From Ceratotherium simum simum (taxonomy: Eukaryota; Chordata; Mammalia; Perissodactyla; Rhinocerotidae), in NCBI RefSeq assembly GCF_000283155.1, contig NW_004454180.1, forward strand, positions 18,850,616 to 18,914,615: 64,000 bases of DNA, given 5' to 3'. This document shows, in pieces, positions 41,500 through 54,299 of this stretch. The translations under genes and the position numbers were made by a program. Numbering within the stretch: position 1 is the stretch's first letter; each line of letters starts with the position of its first letter. The notes beneath the pieces were generated by a model. The model ran no database searches. It saw only the letters and a program-made list of their open reading frames with translations, and was not told the DNA's origin.

Positions 41500-43360
41500 A
41501 CAGTCACCTCACTTACCTACTCAGTGGCTGTGGTGGGGGGGGGGGCATAGCTTGATCTGCTTCAGCTGAACCCTGGCCTCAGGTATTACCAAGAGGAGTG
41601 GGTACTTCACCATAACCATACCCTATCCCCACCAGCCACCATCTGGGTGGGGTCAGAAGTGTTTCCTTTACGCACTCCCTTCCCTTCTCCAACTTTCCCT
41701 TGGATCAAACCAACTGGCTAACACTAGGATAAAATTCAAATTAATTACTCCCCTGGCCCTTTTAAAGAGCCATTGAAATATTGTCTGAACCTCCTCTCTA
41801 TTTCACGGTGGGGAACAGAGGCCTCAAGGTCACCCAGGGGATGAGTGGCCAAGCTGAGATTTGAACCCAAGTTTCCAGGCTCTTCCTGCTGCTCTGAAAC
41901 ACCTCTGAGACTTCAGTGAGACTCAAGACAGAAACCTAGTGAGCTAGGAGCTTGGCAGTAGCCGAGAGGCCCCTTCCCCTAAGCCAGGCCAGACCAAGCC
42001 AGGTGTTTTGCAGCTCAGATGTAAAAACTGGGTCATGGGTCATTTAGGGAACCTCTGCCCCAGGGCCTCAGACTGGAATCAGAAGAGGCCACTCTGTAGG
42101 GGGCAGGGAGCAGGGAGCTGAGAAATGGGATTTTACCTGTTCCACTGGCTCCTCACAGTATGGGGAGAGGGGGATAGAAGATCTGCTTTCCTACTTTCTC
42201 AGCTGTCTCTGTTGTTTGAGTGGCTGGATTTTGGAGGCAGCCCCATTTTCCCAAGAACACCAGTGCATCAGCGCCACTCCCTGGGTCATACCAACTAACT
42301 CCTGACCCCCTTCAGAAACATCTCTTCAGGAGCATGTCCAAACTTCTCCTCTCTTTGTGTCTCCCCAAAGTCACTTTTTGGGGGAAGTGGAGAATGGCTG
42401 AGATGGGGCCTATGCAGCCCTTCCCCTCCAAGCTCCCAGAGGTGTGATCTCCTCTACAATAACTAGGGAAGAGGGCTGTGACCCCAGCCCTTATTCCCCT
42501 TCCTGGGGTCACAGACCCTCTTAAGGCCAAAGGACACTTTTTTTTTTTTTTTAAACAGTGTGTGCTGGAGAAGCTTTCTGAAAAACCAGACAAGGGAGCT
42601 GCAGGGCTAGACAGTCCCAGAGGGCTCTGCCATGGACAGAGGCCAGATTTTTGGGCTAGTCCCTGCTACTCAGGGTTCTTAGAGAACGCCAGTTCAGGAG
42701 TGTCACAGAAGCCACAGCCAATACAAAAACATGTTCCTTCAATCCTGCATTCTCCTCCGGATAATCCTTTCTTTCTCTTTCCCTTCTTGGCGAAGTTTCT
42801 CAAAAAATAGTCCATCTTCCCAGCCTCTACTCTTACCTGCATAGTACGTTGTAACACGTCTTTTGCCCTGTATTAGTCAGGGTAAGGTATCTTAGTTGCT
42901 GTAACAACCAACCCCAAACTCAGTGGCTTAGCACTACAGTCCACTGTGGGAGAAAGGGGGAGGTCTGTCCCATCCAGCATTCAGAATTCTCCCCAATGAC
43001 TTAATTCTATGTAACTACGATAATAGAGGAGAGAAGAGATAGAATGCAAAGAATCTCGCAGAAGAGTTTAGGAACCAGACCTGGAAGTGGCATACATCAT
43101 TCTGCCCATATTTCACTGGCCAGAACACAATCACATGGCCTCATCAAACTACAGAGTAGACTGTGGAATGTACTCTGGCTGCCCAAGAGCAAAAGAAACG
43201 GATTTGTGAATGTATAGCATCATCTCTGCTACATGCCCCTACTGAGAAACCAAATGACGATTTTCCGTCATTTCACTGGCCCACTTGATTATATTTGACT
43301 GTGCTGACCCTTCATTCCATCACTCTCGTCTGTGAGGCTAGGCTCTTCCAGTTCTCTTCT
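41500..43360. other. GALT-SIGMAR1 intergenic stretch
   Basis: No gene is recognised. 41790-41890 has MIR-like wording (GAGATTTGAACCCAAG). 42539-42552 is a T run. 42870-43200 resembles an interspersed repeat (GTATTAGTCAGGGTAAGG, then AACTCAGTGGCTTAGCA). A GGGGGGGGGG run lies at about 41535-41545. Confidence 0.5.
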
Positions 43361-43367
43361 CCTTTAT

Positions 43368-43569
43368 TTATTTTCGTGAGGAAGCTCAGCCCTGAGCTAA
43401 CATCTGCCAATCCTCCTCCTTTTGCCCATCTTCCTCTACTTTATATGGGATGCTGCCACAGCGTGGCTTGACAAGCAGTGTGTCGGTGCCCGCCTGGGAT
43501 CCGAACCCCAGGCCGCTGCAGCAGAGCACGTGCACTTAACTGCTACGCCACCAGGCCAGGCCGGCACCC
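43368..43569 (-). mobile_element. ERE SINE with 9-bp target-site duplication
   Basis: The reverse complement of an ERE, ending in a GGCCAGGCCGG-type head. CTCCTTTAT flanks it at 43359-43367 and 43570-43578. Confidence 0.9.
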
Positions 43570-43584
43570 CTCCTTTATGTTTTA

Positions 43585-43850
43585 TTTGTATAACTAACAC
43601 ATATGACACCACGTGCCAGGCACTAATTACTTTATAAATATTAACTCATTTAATCTTCATCACAATGAAGGTACGTGCTATAAGACAGGTACTTTTATTC
43701 ACCCCATTTTACAGATGAGAAAATTGAGTCTCAAAGAGTTTAAGTAACTTGCCACGATCACACAAGCAGGTGGCAGGAGCCAGGCTTTTAACCCAGGCCG
43801 TCCAGCTCCAGAGTTTCTTTCTTAATCACTGAACTGTGCTGCCTCTTTTC
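43585..43850 (+). mobile_element. MIR-type SINE fragment
   Basis: GTGCCAGGCACTAATTAC, ATTTTACAGATGAGAAAATT and AAGTAACTTGCCACGATC match the MIR core in order. Confidence 0.7.
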
Positions 43851-43919
43851 TCTCTTTTGCTTCTTTTCCTTTTTCACTCCCCTGCCAATAACCCTTAGCT
43901 GGTTTACAAGGCCCTCCTC

Positions 43920-44120
43920 TCACATTTTGTGCTTCACAACAGACAATGAACAGTAGGCCCCTGAAGACCCCACACTGTCTCTCTCCTCGGTGCCTTTGCT
44001 TTTGGAGTACATCTCATTGGCTGGAAGGCCTTTCCTATCTCTCTTAAAGACATTGCTCAGGTGTTACCGCCTCCAGAAAGCCTTCCCTAACGTTCGCAGG
44101 CTGAAGTTCCTCCTCCCACC
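43920..44120 (+). mobile_element. L2-type LINE fragment
   Basis: TGGAAGGCCTTTCCTATC and AGAAAGCCTTCCCTAAC are typical L2 3' wording. It ends shortly before the SIGMAR1 CpG island. Confidence 0.5.
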
Positions 44121-44199
44121 TTCTGTGCTAGCAAAGACTGGCCTTAACAATCATGAGTCCCGGAAGGCTCTGCTTCCGGGCTGGCCTGCTTCGCCATGA

Positions 44200-46318
<2,119 letters not shown>

Positions 46319-47098
46319 CCAGCCAGGACTGAAGGAGGACCTGTGGATGGACAGGAGTGGGCAGGCCCACACATAGCCACTTGCTGGAACCCATGTGAAA
46401 AGACAAAGACATACTCACAACTTGCAGATACTGAGTTCCAGGTGTATGAGCAGGGACATACATGCTTATACAGCCAAACATAGAGACCCGTGGGAACATA
46501 TGGGACACACATTCAGATGCTGAATCCTGTGTGTATGGCAGCATCATGCATTCACACCCATCCAGCGAGGGAGCCCCCCTATACCAAGGGGCCAGTCATG
46601 TTCAAACACATACCACAAGCTTGACTCACTAACTCAGGCCTTTCCAGAGCTTCCCTGCCCCCTGTCAGGGCTCTGGAGTTGGGGGTGGAGGTGGGTATTA
46701 CACTCTGCCTGGGTCTGACTCCTCAACCCAGCAGCAATTGGGGGAGAGGGTGAGGGAGAAGAGGAGCTGCCTTTGGAAGCCCCCTTCACCTGCAGTTATG
46801 ATGCCCTTCCCCTTCATCCCCCTGTCCTCACCATATGCCTTACCCCCATTCTTTCCCCTGCTATGCAAGTGCCCTCATGGCCTGTGCCCGACCCTCTCAG
46901 CAACCAAGTCAGCTGGGGAACAAGATGAATGTGGAGAATGCTGAGGTCAGGGTCCTCCTATCCTGAAAGACCCCCTATTCCTCCCTAGGGGGTATAATGA
47001 GGAGGCTGGCCTCAGCCCAGGGCCCACCACTGGAGAGAGGGCCTGGAGAGGTGGGCTTAGGTCCAAGGGACCATTCCTGGCCTAGAGAAGGCCTTTTC

Positions 47099-47109
47099 TG
47101 CGTGCGCAT

Positions 47110-47156
<47 letters not shown>
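47099..47156. repeat. (CA)22 microsatellite with TGCGTGCGCATGCG head
   Basis: 58 nt alternate perfectly between pyrimidine and purine. The first 14 nt are CG-rich and the rest is 22 CA units. It lies in the SIGMAR1 3' UTR, about 60 nt before the poly(A) signal. Confidence 0.95.
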
Positions 47157-47157
<1 letters not shown>

Positions 47158-47213
47158 CACCGCTTCCAGACACTGCCCCTGCTGCATTCTCTGTCCATCT
47201 GTCTGTCTCTGTT

Positions 47214-47219
47214 AATAAA
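47214..47219 (+). promoter_or_regulatory. SIGMAR1 poly(A) signal AATAAA
   Basis: AATAAA lies about 0.9 kb after the SIGMAR1 stop, so the 3' UTR (46319 to about 47240) includes the CA repeat at 47113-47156. Confidence 0.75.
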
Positions 47220-47239
47220 GACCTGTTGAACAGTTCCAT

Positions 47240-48490
47240 TTCCTTGTGTGTGTGAGCAGCAGAAAAACCTGCTAACTCCTGGGGGGAGCTCAAGAAGGCA
47301 TCTCCTTGCTGTGTGATTCAGTTTATAAGACAGTGGCTTTGGACTGTACTAGGGACTGGATACTTAGGAGGCTCACTGACTACAGATTACTGTGCCAAAT
47401 CCCCAGAGATCAGTTCTTCTGGGTTGAGGCCTTGAGATGAGCATGTTTAATAAGATCCACTCCACCAGTTTTGAATGCTACAATTTAAGAAATCAGAGCT
47501 GGGTGAGGTGGTGTGTGTCTTGGTTTGCCTCTGCCAGTGCCACTCGAAACAGTCCTGGGGATCTTGCCCTGGATGGCCACGGGGTGGCAGTGTGTACCCA
47601 CTTTTGAACTCAAAGAGGCACAGTCATTTGCTTTTTTCTGGGTTTCCACCCCCACCCAGAGCAAGAGTTCCTCCTCTCCAGTCTGCTTCTCCAGGACCAC
47701 CCACTTCTGTGGAAGCTCCTGGGGGTGGTGTCCTAGGTGGGTGGGGCTTGGACTAGAGGTGCCTGAGGTACACTCACTCCCAGGAACCCTGCACTTAGCA
47801 TCTTAAATTTTGGGCCCTATGCACCTCGCTTGCCTCACCCTCCTCCTGGCCCTGCTCTGAGATTGAGTGAGGCCCAGGCCACTGTTACTTCTTAGGACTC
47901 CTGGTACATTAAAAAGGGAAGGAACATGGTTATAAAAATTGTATACAGGTATTCCGAAAATTCGACATTCTAATCAACGAAAGTACAAAAGACTACATGT
48001 ATAACTATTTGGAAACAACATGAAAAGTCTAAATTTGTGACTGAATGAATGTGAGGCCCAGGCCAGATGGCTATCCTGATACCCCACCACCATGTTGGCC
48101 ATGACAGGTCCTGGCTGGGGCCTCTCCATTGATCATGGGTTGCAAAGTCAAGGATTTCTCCCACCCTGTAACCCAGCTCTGCCTTCAGGCTCAGAGCCCA
48201 CATTTATCAGGGATGCCTCCGCTCCCCTTGTCATCCCTCCATCCCTCCCACATAGGAGTAGGCTCCCAGGCTCCTCCCCATCTCTGTTGCAAAGTCTGGT
48301 GGCTATTTCTTCTCAGCTTTCATTTGACACAGTTCATCACTCTTAAAACTAGTTGGGCTTGCAGGATACTGCTCTCTTCCTTCATTGTCTCTTTTGCTAG
48401 ATCTTTCTTAGCTCCTCAACATCTGACTTCCCAGGGCTCCATCCTCAAACTTCTCTGTCTACACCCCTCCCAGGTGATCTCAACCATTTC
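47240..48490. other. SIGMAR1-ARID3C intergenic stretch, first part
   Basis: No gene or clear repeat is recognised. 47900-48060 is AT-rich. 48330-48500 has weak similarity to L2-type text continued after the L1/SINE block. Confidence 0.5.
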
Positions 48491-48516
48491 ATAACTTTAA
48501 ATATCATCTATATGTC

Positions 48517-48711
48517 TTTTTTTTTTTTTGCTGCTGAGGAAGATTCGCCCTGAGCTGACATCTGTTGCCAATCTTCCTCTATTTTGTGTGTGAGCTGCCA
48601 ACACCGCATGGCCACTGATAGACGGCTGGTGTAGGTCTGTGCCTGGGAACCAAACCCAAGCTACTGAAGTGGAGCCCACCAAACTTAACCGCTAGGCCAC
48701 TGGGGCTGGCC
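48517..48711 (-). mobile_element. ERE SINE nested at an L1 insertion site
   Basis: The T-rich start is followed by the reverse complement of an ERE, ending in GGGGCTGGCC. CTATATGTC flanks it at 48508-48516 and 48712-48720. The L1 poly(T) begins right after the second copy. Confidence 0.9.
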
Positions 48712-48720
48712 CTATATGTC

Positions 48721-49310
48721 TTTTTTTTTCCTAGTTTTATTGAGATATAATTGACATATAACATTGTATTAGTTTAAGTGTACAATATAATGATATATAA
48801 TGATTTGATATATGTATATATTCTGAAATGATTACCACAATAAGTTTAATTAACATCCATCACCTCACATAGTTATAAATTCTTTTTTTCTTATGATGAG
48901 AACTGCAAGATCTATTCCCTTAGCAACTTTCAAATATACAATATAGTATTGTTAACTATAATCACTATGCTGTACATTACATCTCCAGGACTTATTTATC
49001 TTATATTTGGAAGTTTGTGCCTTTGGCCACCTTCACCTGTTTCTCCCATCCCTGGGCTCTGGCAACCACCAGTCTGTTCTCTGTTTCTATGAGTTTGTTT
49101 TTTTAGATTCCACATATAAGTGAGAACATACGGTATTTGTCTTTCTCTGTCTGACTTATTTCACTTAGCATAATATCCTCAAGATGAATGGATAAAGAAA
49201 ATGTGATATATATGTGTGTATGTGTGTGTGTATACCAAAATGGAATATTACTCAGCCATAAAAAAGAAGGAAATCCTGCCATTTGCAACAACATGGATGG
49301 ACCTTGAGGA
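48721..49310 (-). mobile_element. 5'-inverted L1 3' fragment
   Basis: 48721-49183 is the 3' end of an L1 in antisense (poly(T), then TTTTATTGAGATATAATTGA). 49184-49310 is the adjoining upstream L1 part in sense (GGAATATTACTCAGCCATAA to GGACCTTGAGGA). The two parts are contiguous in an intact L1, so the 5' part is inverted. CATCTATATGTCTT occurs at 48505-48518 and 49312-49325 as the target-site duplication. No complete L1 protein is encoded. Confidence 0.88.
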
Positions 49311-49349
49311 CCATCTATATGTCTTAACTTGTACTTGTTTGTCTCAGCC

Positions 49350-50040
49350 TAAACCTCTTCTCTGAGCTCCAGATTCAGATATCTGACTGCCTCCCTCTCT
49401 GTTCAATATCTCTACTTGGTTGTCTAATTGGTATCTCAAACTTAGAAAGCTCGACACAAACTGATTTCTCTCCCAATCCTGCACCTCCTGCAGTCTTTAC
49501 TGTCTCAGTGAAGGGAACCTCCATTTACCCAGCTGCTTGGGCCTAAAGCCTTGGAGTTATCTTAGATACGTCTCATTCTCACATCCCACATCCAAGGCAT
49601 CAACAGATCCTGTCAGTTTTATCCTCAAAACATATCCAGAAGCTAACCACTTTGCCACCGCCACTGCCACCACCCTGGTCCAAGCCATCATCTCTTGCCT
49701 GGATTACTACAGTGCTTCCTGTGTGGAGTGTTCTCCACACAACAGCCAGAGTCAGACTTCCACTCTCTGCTCAGACATTTCCAGTGGCCTCCCATCTCAT
49801 TCAGTCCTTTCACTACCTCCAGGAACCTACTCCAAGGCCCGTGTTACCCCTGAGCAAACATCCGGCCATTCACCTTGCCGCCCTGTTCTAGCCCAGGGGC
49901 CTCCTGACTCTTGTGGCACATCAAGCAAACTTCCACCTCAAGATATCTGCACCTGCTACTCTCCTGACTGCAGTGCTCTTCCCTAGGTATCCCCATGGCT
50001 CTCTTCCTCCCCTCCTTTGATTTCTGCTCAGTGAGTCCTT
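49350..50040 (+). mobile_element. L2-type LINE fragment
   Basis: Typical L2 3' wording (CAAGCCATCATCTCTTGCC, CAGTGGCCTCCCATCTCATT, ACCTGCTACTCTCCTGACTG). A 149-codon open frame at 49537-49986 lies within it and is not treated as a gene. Confidence 0.6.
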
Positions 50041-50079
50041 CCCTTAACATTTGTGTATACCTCCATAATTTTAAATTAT

Positions 50080-50935
50080 TAAATTATACCTCCAACATTT
50101 AAAGTACCTCCGTAAAATTTTGATACTCCTGCTTTTGAGAACTGAAGCTTAATTCCCTTCCCCTTGAATGTGGACTGGACTAAATTATGTACTTTTTTTT
50201 TCTTTTTCTTTTTTTTTTTTTTATTTGTGAGGAAGATCAGCCCTGAGCTAACATCCAAGCTAATCCTCCTCTTTTTGCTAAGGAAGACCGGCTCTGAGCT
50301 AACATCTATTGCCAATCCTCCTTTTTTTTTTCCCCCCAAAGCCCCAGTAGATAGTTGTATGTCATAGTTGCACATCCTTCTAGTTGCTGTATGTGGGACT
50401 CGGCCTCAGCGTGGCTGGAGAAGCGGTGCATCCGTGCATGCCCCGCATCCGAACCCGGGCCGCCAGCAGCAGAGCATGCGCACTTAGCCACTAAGCCACG
50501 GGGCCGGCCCCTAAATTATGTACTTTTAACAAATAATATATGGCAGAAGTGACAGTGTGTGACTTCCAAGACGAGGGCATAAAGAGCATTACTGCCTTTT
50601 TAGTCTCTTTCTCAGGTCACTCTGGGGGAAACCAACTGTCACGTTGGGAGGACACTCCCAACAGGGGTCCTCTCCTGTGGAGAGGTCCACCTGGGGAGAC
50701 CAGCCTCCTGCCAATAACCATGGGAGTGAGCCACCTGGGAAGTGGATCCTCCATCCCAATCAAGCCTTCAGATGACTGCAGCCCTAGCCAACATTTTTAC
50801 TACAACCTCATGAGAGACAGTGAGCCAGAACCACTCAGCTAACCACTCTCGAGTTCCTGATCCACAGAATTGTGAGAAAATGAAAGTTGTTTTAAGTTTC
50901 AGTGTAATTTGTTATGCAGTAATAGGTAACTAATA
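50080..50935 (+). mobile_element. MLT1-like (MaLR) LTR interrupted by an ERE
   Basis: Left part: CTTCCCCTTGAATGTGGACT. Right part resumes with ATGGCAGAAGTGACAGTGTG and ends with GAGCCAGAACCACTCAGCTA, CACAGAATTGTGAGAAAATG and GTAATTTGTTATGCAG. These follow the MaLR LTR pattern. The ERE at 50197-50510 splits it. Confidence 0.6.
50197..50510 (-). mobile_element. ERE SINE with perfect 17-bp target-site duplication
   Basis: CTAAATTATGTACTTTT flanks it at 50180-50196 and 50511-50527. The element is longer than the other EREs because the GAGGAAGATCAGCCCTGAGC-type tail motif occurs twice. The head ends GGGGCCGGCCC. Confidence 0.95.
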
Positions 50936-50984
50936 CATCCTTCCCCTCCTATTCCCTCCAACTCAGATTTATTTTTCTTCATTT

Positions 50985-51125
50985 TACTTATTGCCATCTG
51001 ACACACTATATATTTCCCCCACCGGTATTATACCATTATAATAGGGACTTTGTTTTATTCACTCCTGTGTCCAACATGCCTGGCATGAGTAGGTTCTCAG
51101 TAAGTATGTGTTGGATGAGTGGAAG
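50985..51125 (+). mobile_element. L2 3' end
   Basis: TAGGGACTTTGTTTTATTCA and CCAACATGCCTGGCATGAG, then TTGGATGAGTGG, match the L2 3' terminus. Confidence 0.5.
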
Positions 51126-51129
51126 TGTA

Positions 51130-53150
51130 GGTCTGTCATCTTTGTCCCTGTGCGGTATAGGATCAGATGAGGGCTATGTGTGGTAGTGAGAGACAGCCTT
51201 TCCCTGTCGCAGATGAAGAGGGAGAGAAACTGGGTCCTGGTCAGGCTTATTCCTTCCCCTCAGCCCTTCCCAGTTGTAGCCCTCCTGGCCCAGACCCCAA
51301 AGGTGGGTTTACTATGCTTGGTTGATTCTCTCCTTTTGGAAGTAGCTGCCAGTCCCTTGCCCCTGCTGAGCAATCTTCAAACGCTCAGAACTAGAATTTC
51401 CCCAAGCCAGTTCCTACCTTTCCAAGAGGAATCTTACCATGTAGCTCTCTCCAGGCACCCCCTCTTCTCTGAGCAGCCAGAGGAAGCTGTGTAGGGAAAG
51501 GGAGCAAGCTGGGCACAGGAGGTCCGCAGAACTCTAGCCCCCTGGAGACCTCCAGGGCATGTTTGTCTGCCTCTGCACCTTCGCCCATTCTCCCGTCTGT
51601 GGGCCCAGCCTCGGAGAGAGGTGGGTAGAGGAGGCAGCTTGACTCTTCCCCAGGAGAATTCTCCCCACAAAGCCCTGGGGAAGGGGCATCGGTGCTGAAG
51701 GCGGTCGAATCACCAAGGCTTCTTGGGGGAAAGGGGGTCTGCCTGGCTGTCAGATCTGAAATCTGAGCAGGAGAGCGCTGGAGTGAGCCAAAGGTGTGAG
51801 CAGAACTGAACCTCAGTGTGGCAGGGAGGGGCCAAAGAGAACACGGACCTAGTGCCTCAGTCGGAGCTGGGCTGGGGATAAGGGTGGAGGCTAGAGACAG
51901 GGAGAGCAGGGGGTGTCACCTACCACAAGGTCCTGGGGAGAAGAGTTGGTGGTCCAGGCCAGAGGAGGCTGGGTCTGAGAGGAGGGCACTGATTGGCAGA
52001 GGGTCGGGGAGAGGGAGGAGGCAAGAGTCACACCTGAATTTCTGCCTCCTAGAGGAGTGTTGGCCCTGGGACCAGTGTGCCTCACTGGGCGTAAGGTCAG
52101 GGGATGGGCCCGGTGCCGAGTTTGACATAGCAGAGTTTCACACCCATGCCAGGTGTGACCCCTACAGACGCATGTTGTTCACTCACACACTTGGCATCAC
52201 CTCCAGGTGGCCCTCATGCTTTTGGTAGGTTGATCCCCTTAGGCACAGGAAGAAACCAGAATGGATGAGGGTGTCTGAGAGGAGTGGGGTCCAGGCTGCT
52301 CAGAGGAGAAATTGTGGCCTGCCACTCAGGACCCCCCTAAAAGGAACAGCATCTCAGCATCTGGCGGACGACTGAGGGTAGAGTGGGCCGGAAACAGTTG
52401 CCTGAAGGGGTCTGGAGATACAGACTGGGGAGTCACGCACACATGGATAGAGGAGGTGTGTGAAGATGGGCAGGCAAAATGCTGATCACTGCTGAAATGC
52501 ATGATGAGTACCCGAGGTTCATTATACTATTCACTCCTCTTGTGTGTGTGTTTGAAAATTCCCATAATAAAACATCAAAAGAGCTAAAAACTGTGGGGCT
52601 GTGTATCTGCATGTGGTGTGTGTACCCTGCTGTGGGTGCAGAATCAACTCAGAGACCTCTGAGTGTGTGAGCGCAAAGGTGTGAGTCCACCACCGCGTGC
52701 ACATACTGTTGTGCAAACTGCAGCGTGCATGCAGTTGGCAACAGCACCTGGGCAGGCAGGGGGAAGCTTCTGTTGTGTCCAGGCCCTTCCCACTCACCCC
52801 AGCATCCTGCAGAGTGATCCCCCTCATGACGGCAGCCTGTCCAGGCCATTGGCGCTGTAGTGTCCATGTAACCAAGTACGTGAAACAGGGCAGCTGTGCG
52901 CCTGAACTTGTGACAGGGCGTGTTGGTGTGTGAACACGGCTGTTTGTGCGTGAATGCCGGGCACTGAGTGTGGGTGTGGGTGGCACGACCTGTGAGGCTG
53001 GGTGGGGGGGCCCTGGTCCGGAGTCCAGTGGCCGTGGACTCCCCACACTCCTTTGCACGATTCCCGGCAGCTCTCCAGTACCCAATCCCCCGGAATCTGG
53101 CTGCATGGAGGGTGGGAGACACTTGTTGGGGGGCTGGGTGCGGCAGAGCC
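51130..53150. other. Sequence upstream of ARID3C
   Basis: No recognised gene. Composition becomes GC-rich and TG-rich near 52580-52990. A minus-strand open frame of 289 codons (52531-53400) reflects GC-rich composition and has no domain I recognise. Confidence 0.5.
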
Positions 53151-53159
53151 CACGGGGGC

Positions 53160-53386
53160 CTCTCCATTTGCGCCTCCGCCCGCCCTGCCCCGCTCGGGTC
53201 CCGCCCCCGTGGCCGCCGCCAGGAGAGCGGCGAGTGAGCGCACCGCGGCCAGAGGAGCGCACGGCGGCGGGAGTGCACGGCGGGGACCCGCGCGGGGAAC
53301 CGGGCCGAGGCAGGGGCCCCCCGAGAGGCGGGCGGAGCAGAGGGAGCGCCGTGGAGACGCCGGGGGCAGCGGGGCGCGCCAGGCTG
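53160..53386 (+). promoter_or_regulatory. Probable ARID3C CpG promoter and non-coding first exon
   Basis: A CpG-dense block ends in a good donor, CCAGGCTG|GTGAGTGCGG (53386/53387). A matching acceptor, CCCCCACAG, lies before 54228, 72 nt upstream of the ARID3C ATG. The exon start is not defined. Confidence 0.45.
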
Positions 53387-53519
53387 GTGAGTGCGGCCAC
53401 AGGATGAGGGGAGCCGGAGAGCGGGCGTCGAGACCCCGCCGTCCGCTGCCCGCGCGGTCCCGTCCCCGTCCCAGGCTCTGCCCCCGCCGCCCTCTATTCC
53501 CGCGCCTTCTCGGCTCCAG

Positions 53520-54110
53520 TCCTCTGCGTCTCTGCTCCATCTCTCCGTCTGTTTTTCCCTGTCTCTATCCGTTCCCCTCTATTTACTGTCTCGCCCTGTC
53601 TCTCATCTCCCTCTTCTGTCTCTGTCTCCTGCTGCGTCAGTCTTTCCCCATCTCTCTCAGCCGCTGTCTCACTATTTGTCTATCTCTGCCTCTGTTTCCG
53701 TCTCTGTCCCTCTCTCTGGACTGCCTGTCACTCAGGTCTTTGATGTTTATCTCTTGTTCCTCTCTCTCTTTTACCTTCTCTGTCTCTCTACCCAATATCT
53801 CTATCAGTCTCATCACTCCCCATCTCTGTCTCTCCACTGGTCTCTGCCTGATTTCTCTGTCTCTCCCCTCCTCTGTCTCTCTGTCCCATTTCCATTTCTA
53901 TCTCCAGATCTCCCTGCCATTGTCTCTCTCTGTTGGATCTCTCTCTCCATCTCTCTCTGTTTCTTGGTTCTTTTTCTTTTTGTCACCCTCTCTGATCTGC
54001 TTAGTCTCTACCTGTCCTCGGTCAGTGCCCATTTCTGTCTCTTTGGGTCTGGTCTCTGTCTCTCCTGCTCTTTCTAGCTCTCTGTCTCTGTCGATTTCTG
54101 GGAAAGCTAT
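53520..54110. repeat. Long CT-rich (TCTCTG) polypyrimidine tract
   Basis: About 590 nt of interrupted CTCTGTCTC repeats. Two overlapping frames stay open through it (385 and 228 codons) only because the repeat lacks stops. It lies in the presumed first ARID3C intron. Confidence 0.85.
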
Positions 54111-54299
54111 TTTTCTGCCTTTTTCCTCATGGCCCCTCTGCACTTCCCTGAATCCATGACCACCTCCTCTTGTGTTGGGGGTTGTGGGGGCAGCAAGGCC
54201 CAGCACCCATAATTCCCTCCCCCACAGGCAGCCCTTTCCTCGGGGCCCCACCTGGTGCCAGCCCCTCCACCAGCGGGGGGACTGCGCCTGGAAGCTGTC

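Noticed and set aside
52531..53400. Minus-strand open frame of 289 codons
   Set aside because: It lies in GC-rich promoter-like DNA where stops are rare. Several overlapping frames on both strands are equally open.
53002..54159. Plus-strand open frame of 385 codons, and an overlapping one of 228 codons
   Set aside because: Both run through a CT-rich simple repeat that lacks stops in more than one frame. They have no domains and overlap the presumed ARID3C 5' UTR intron.
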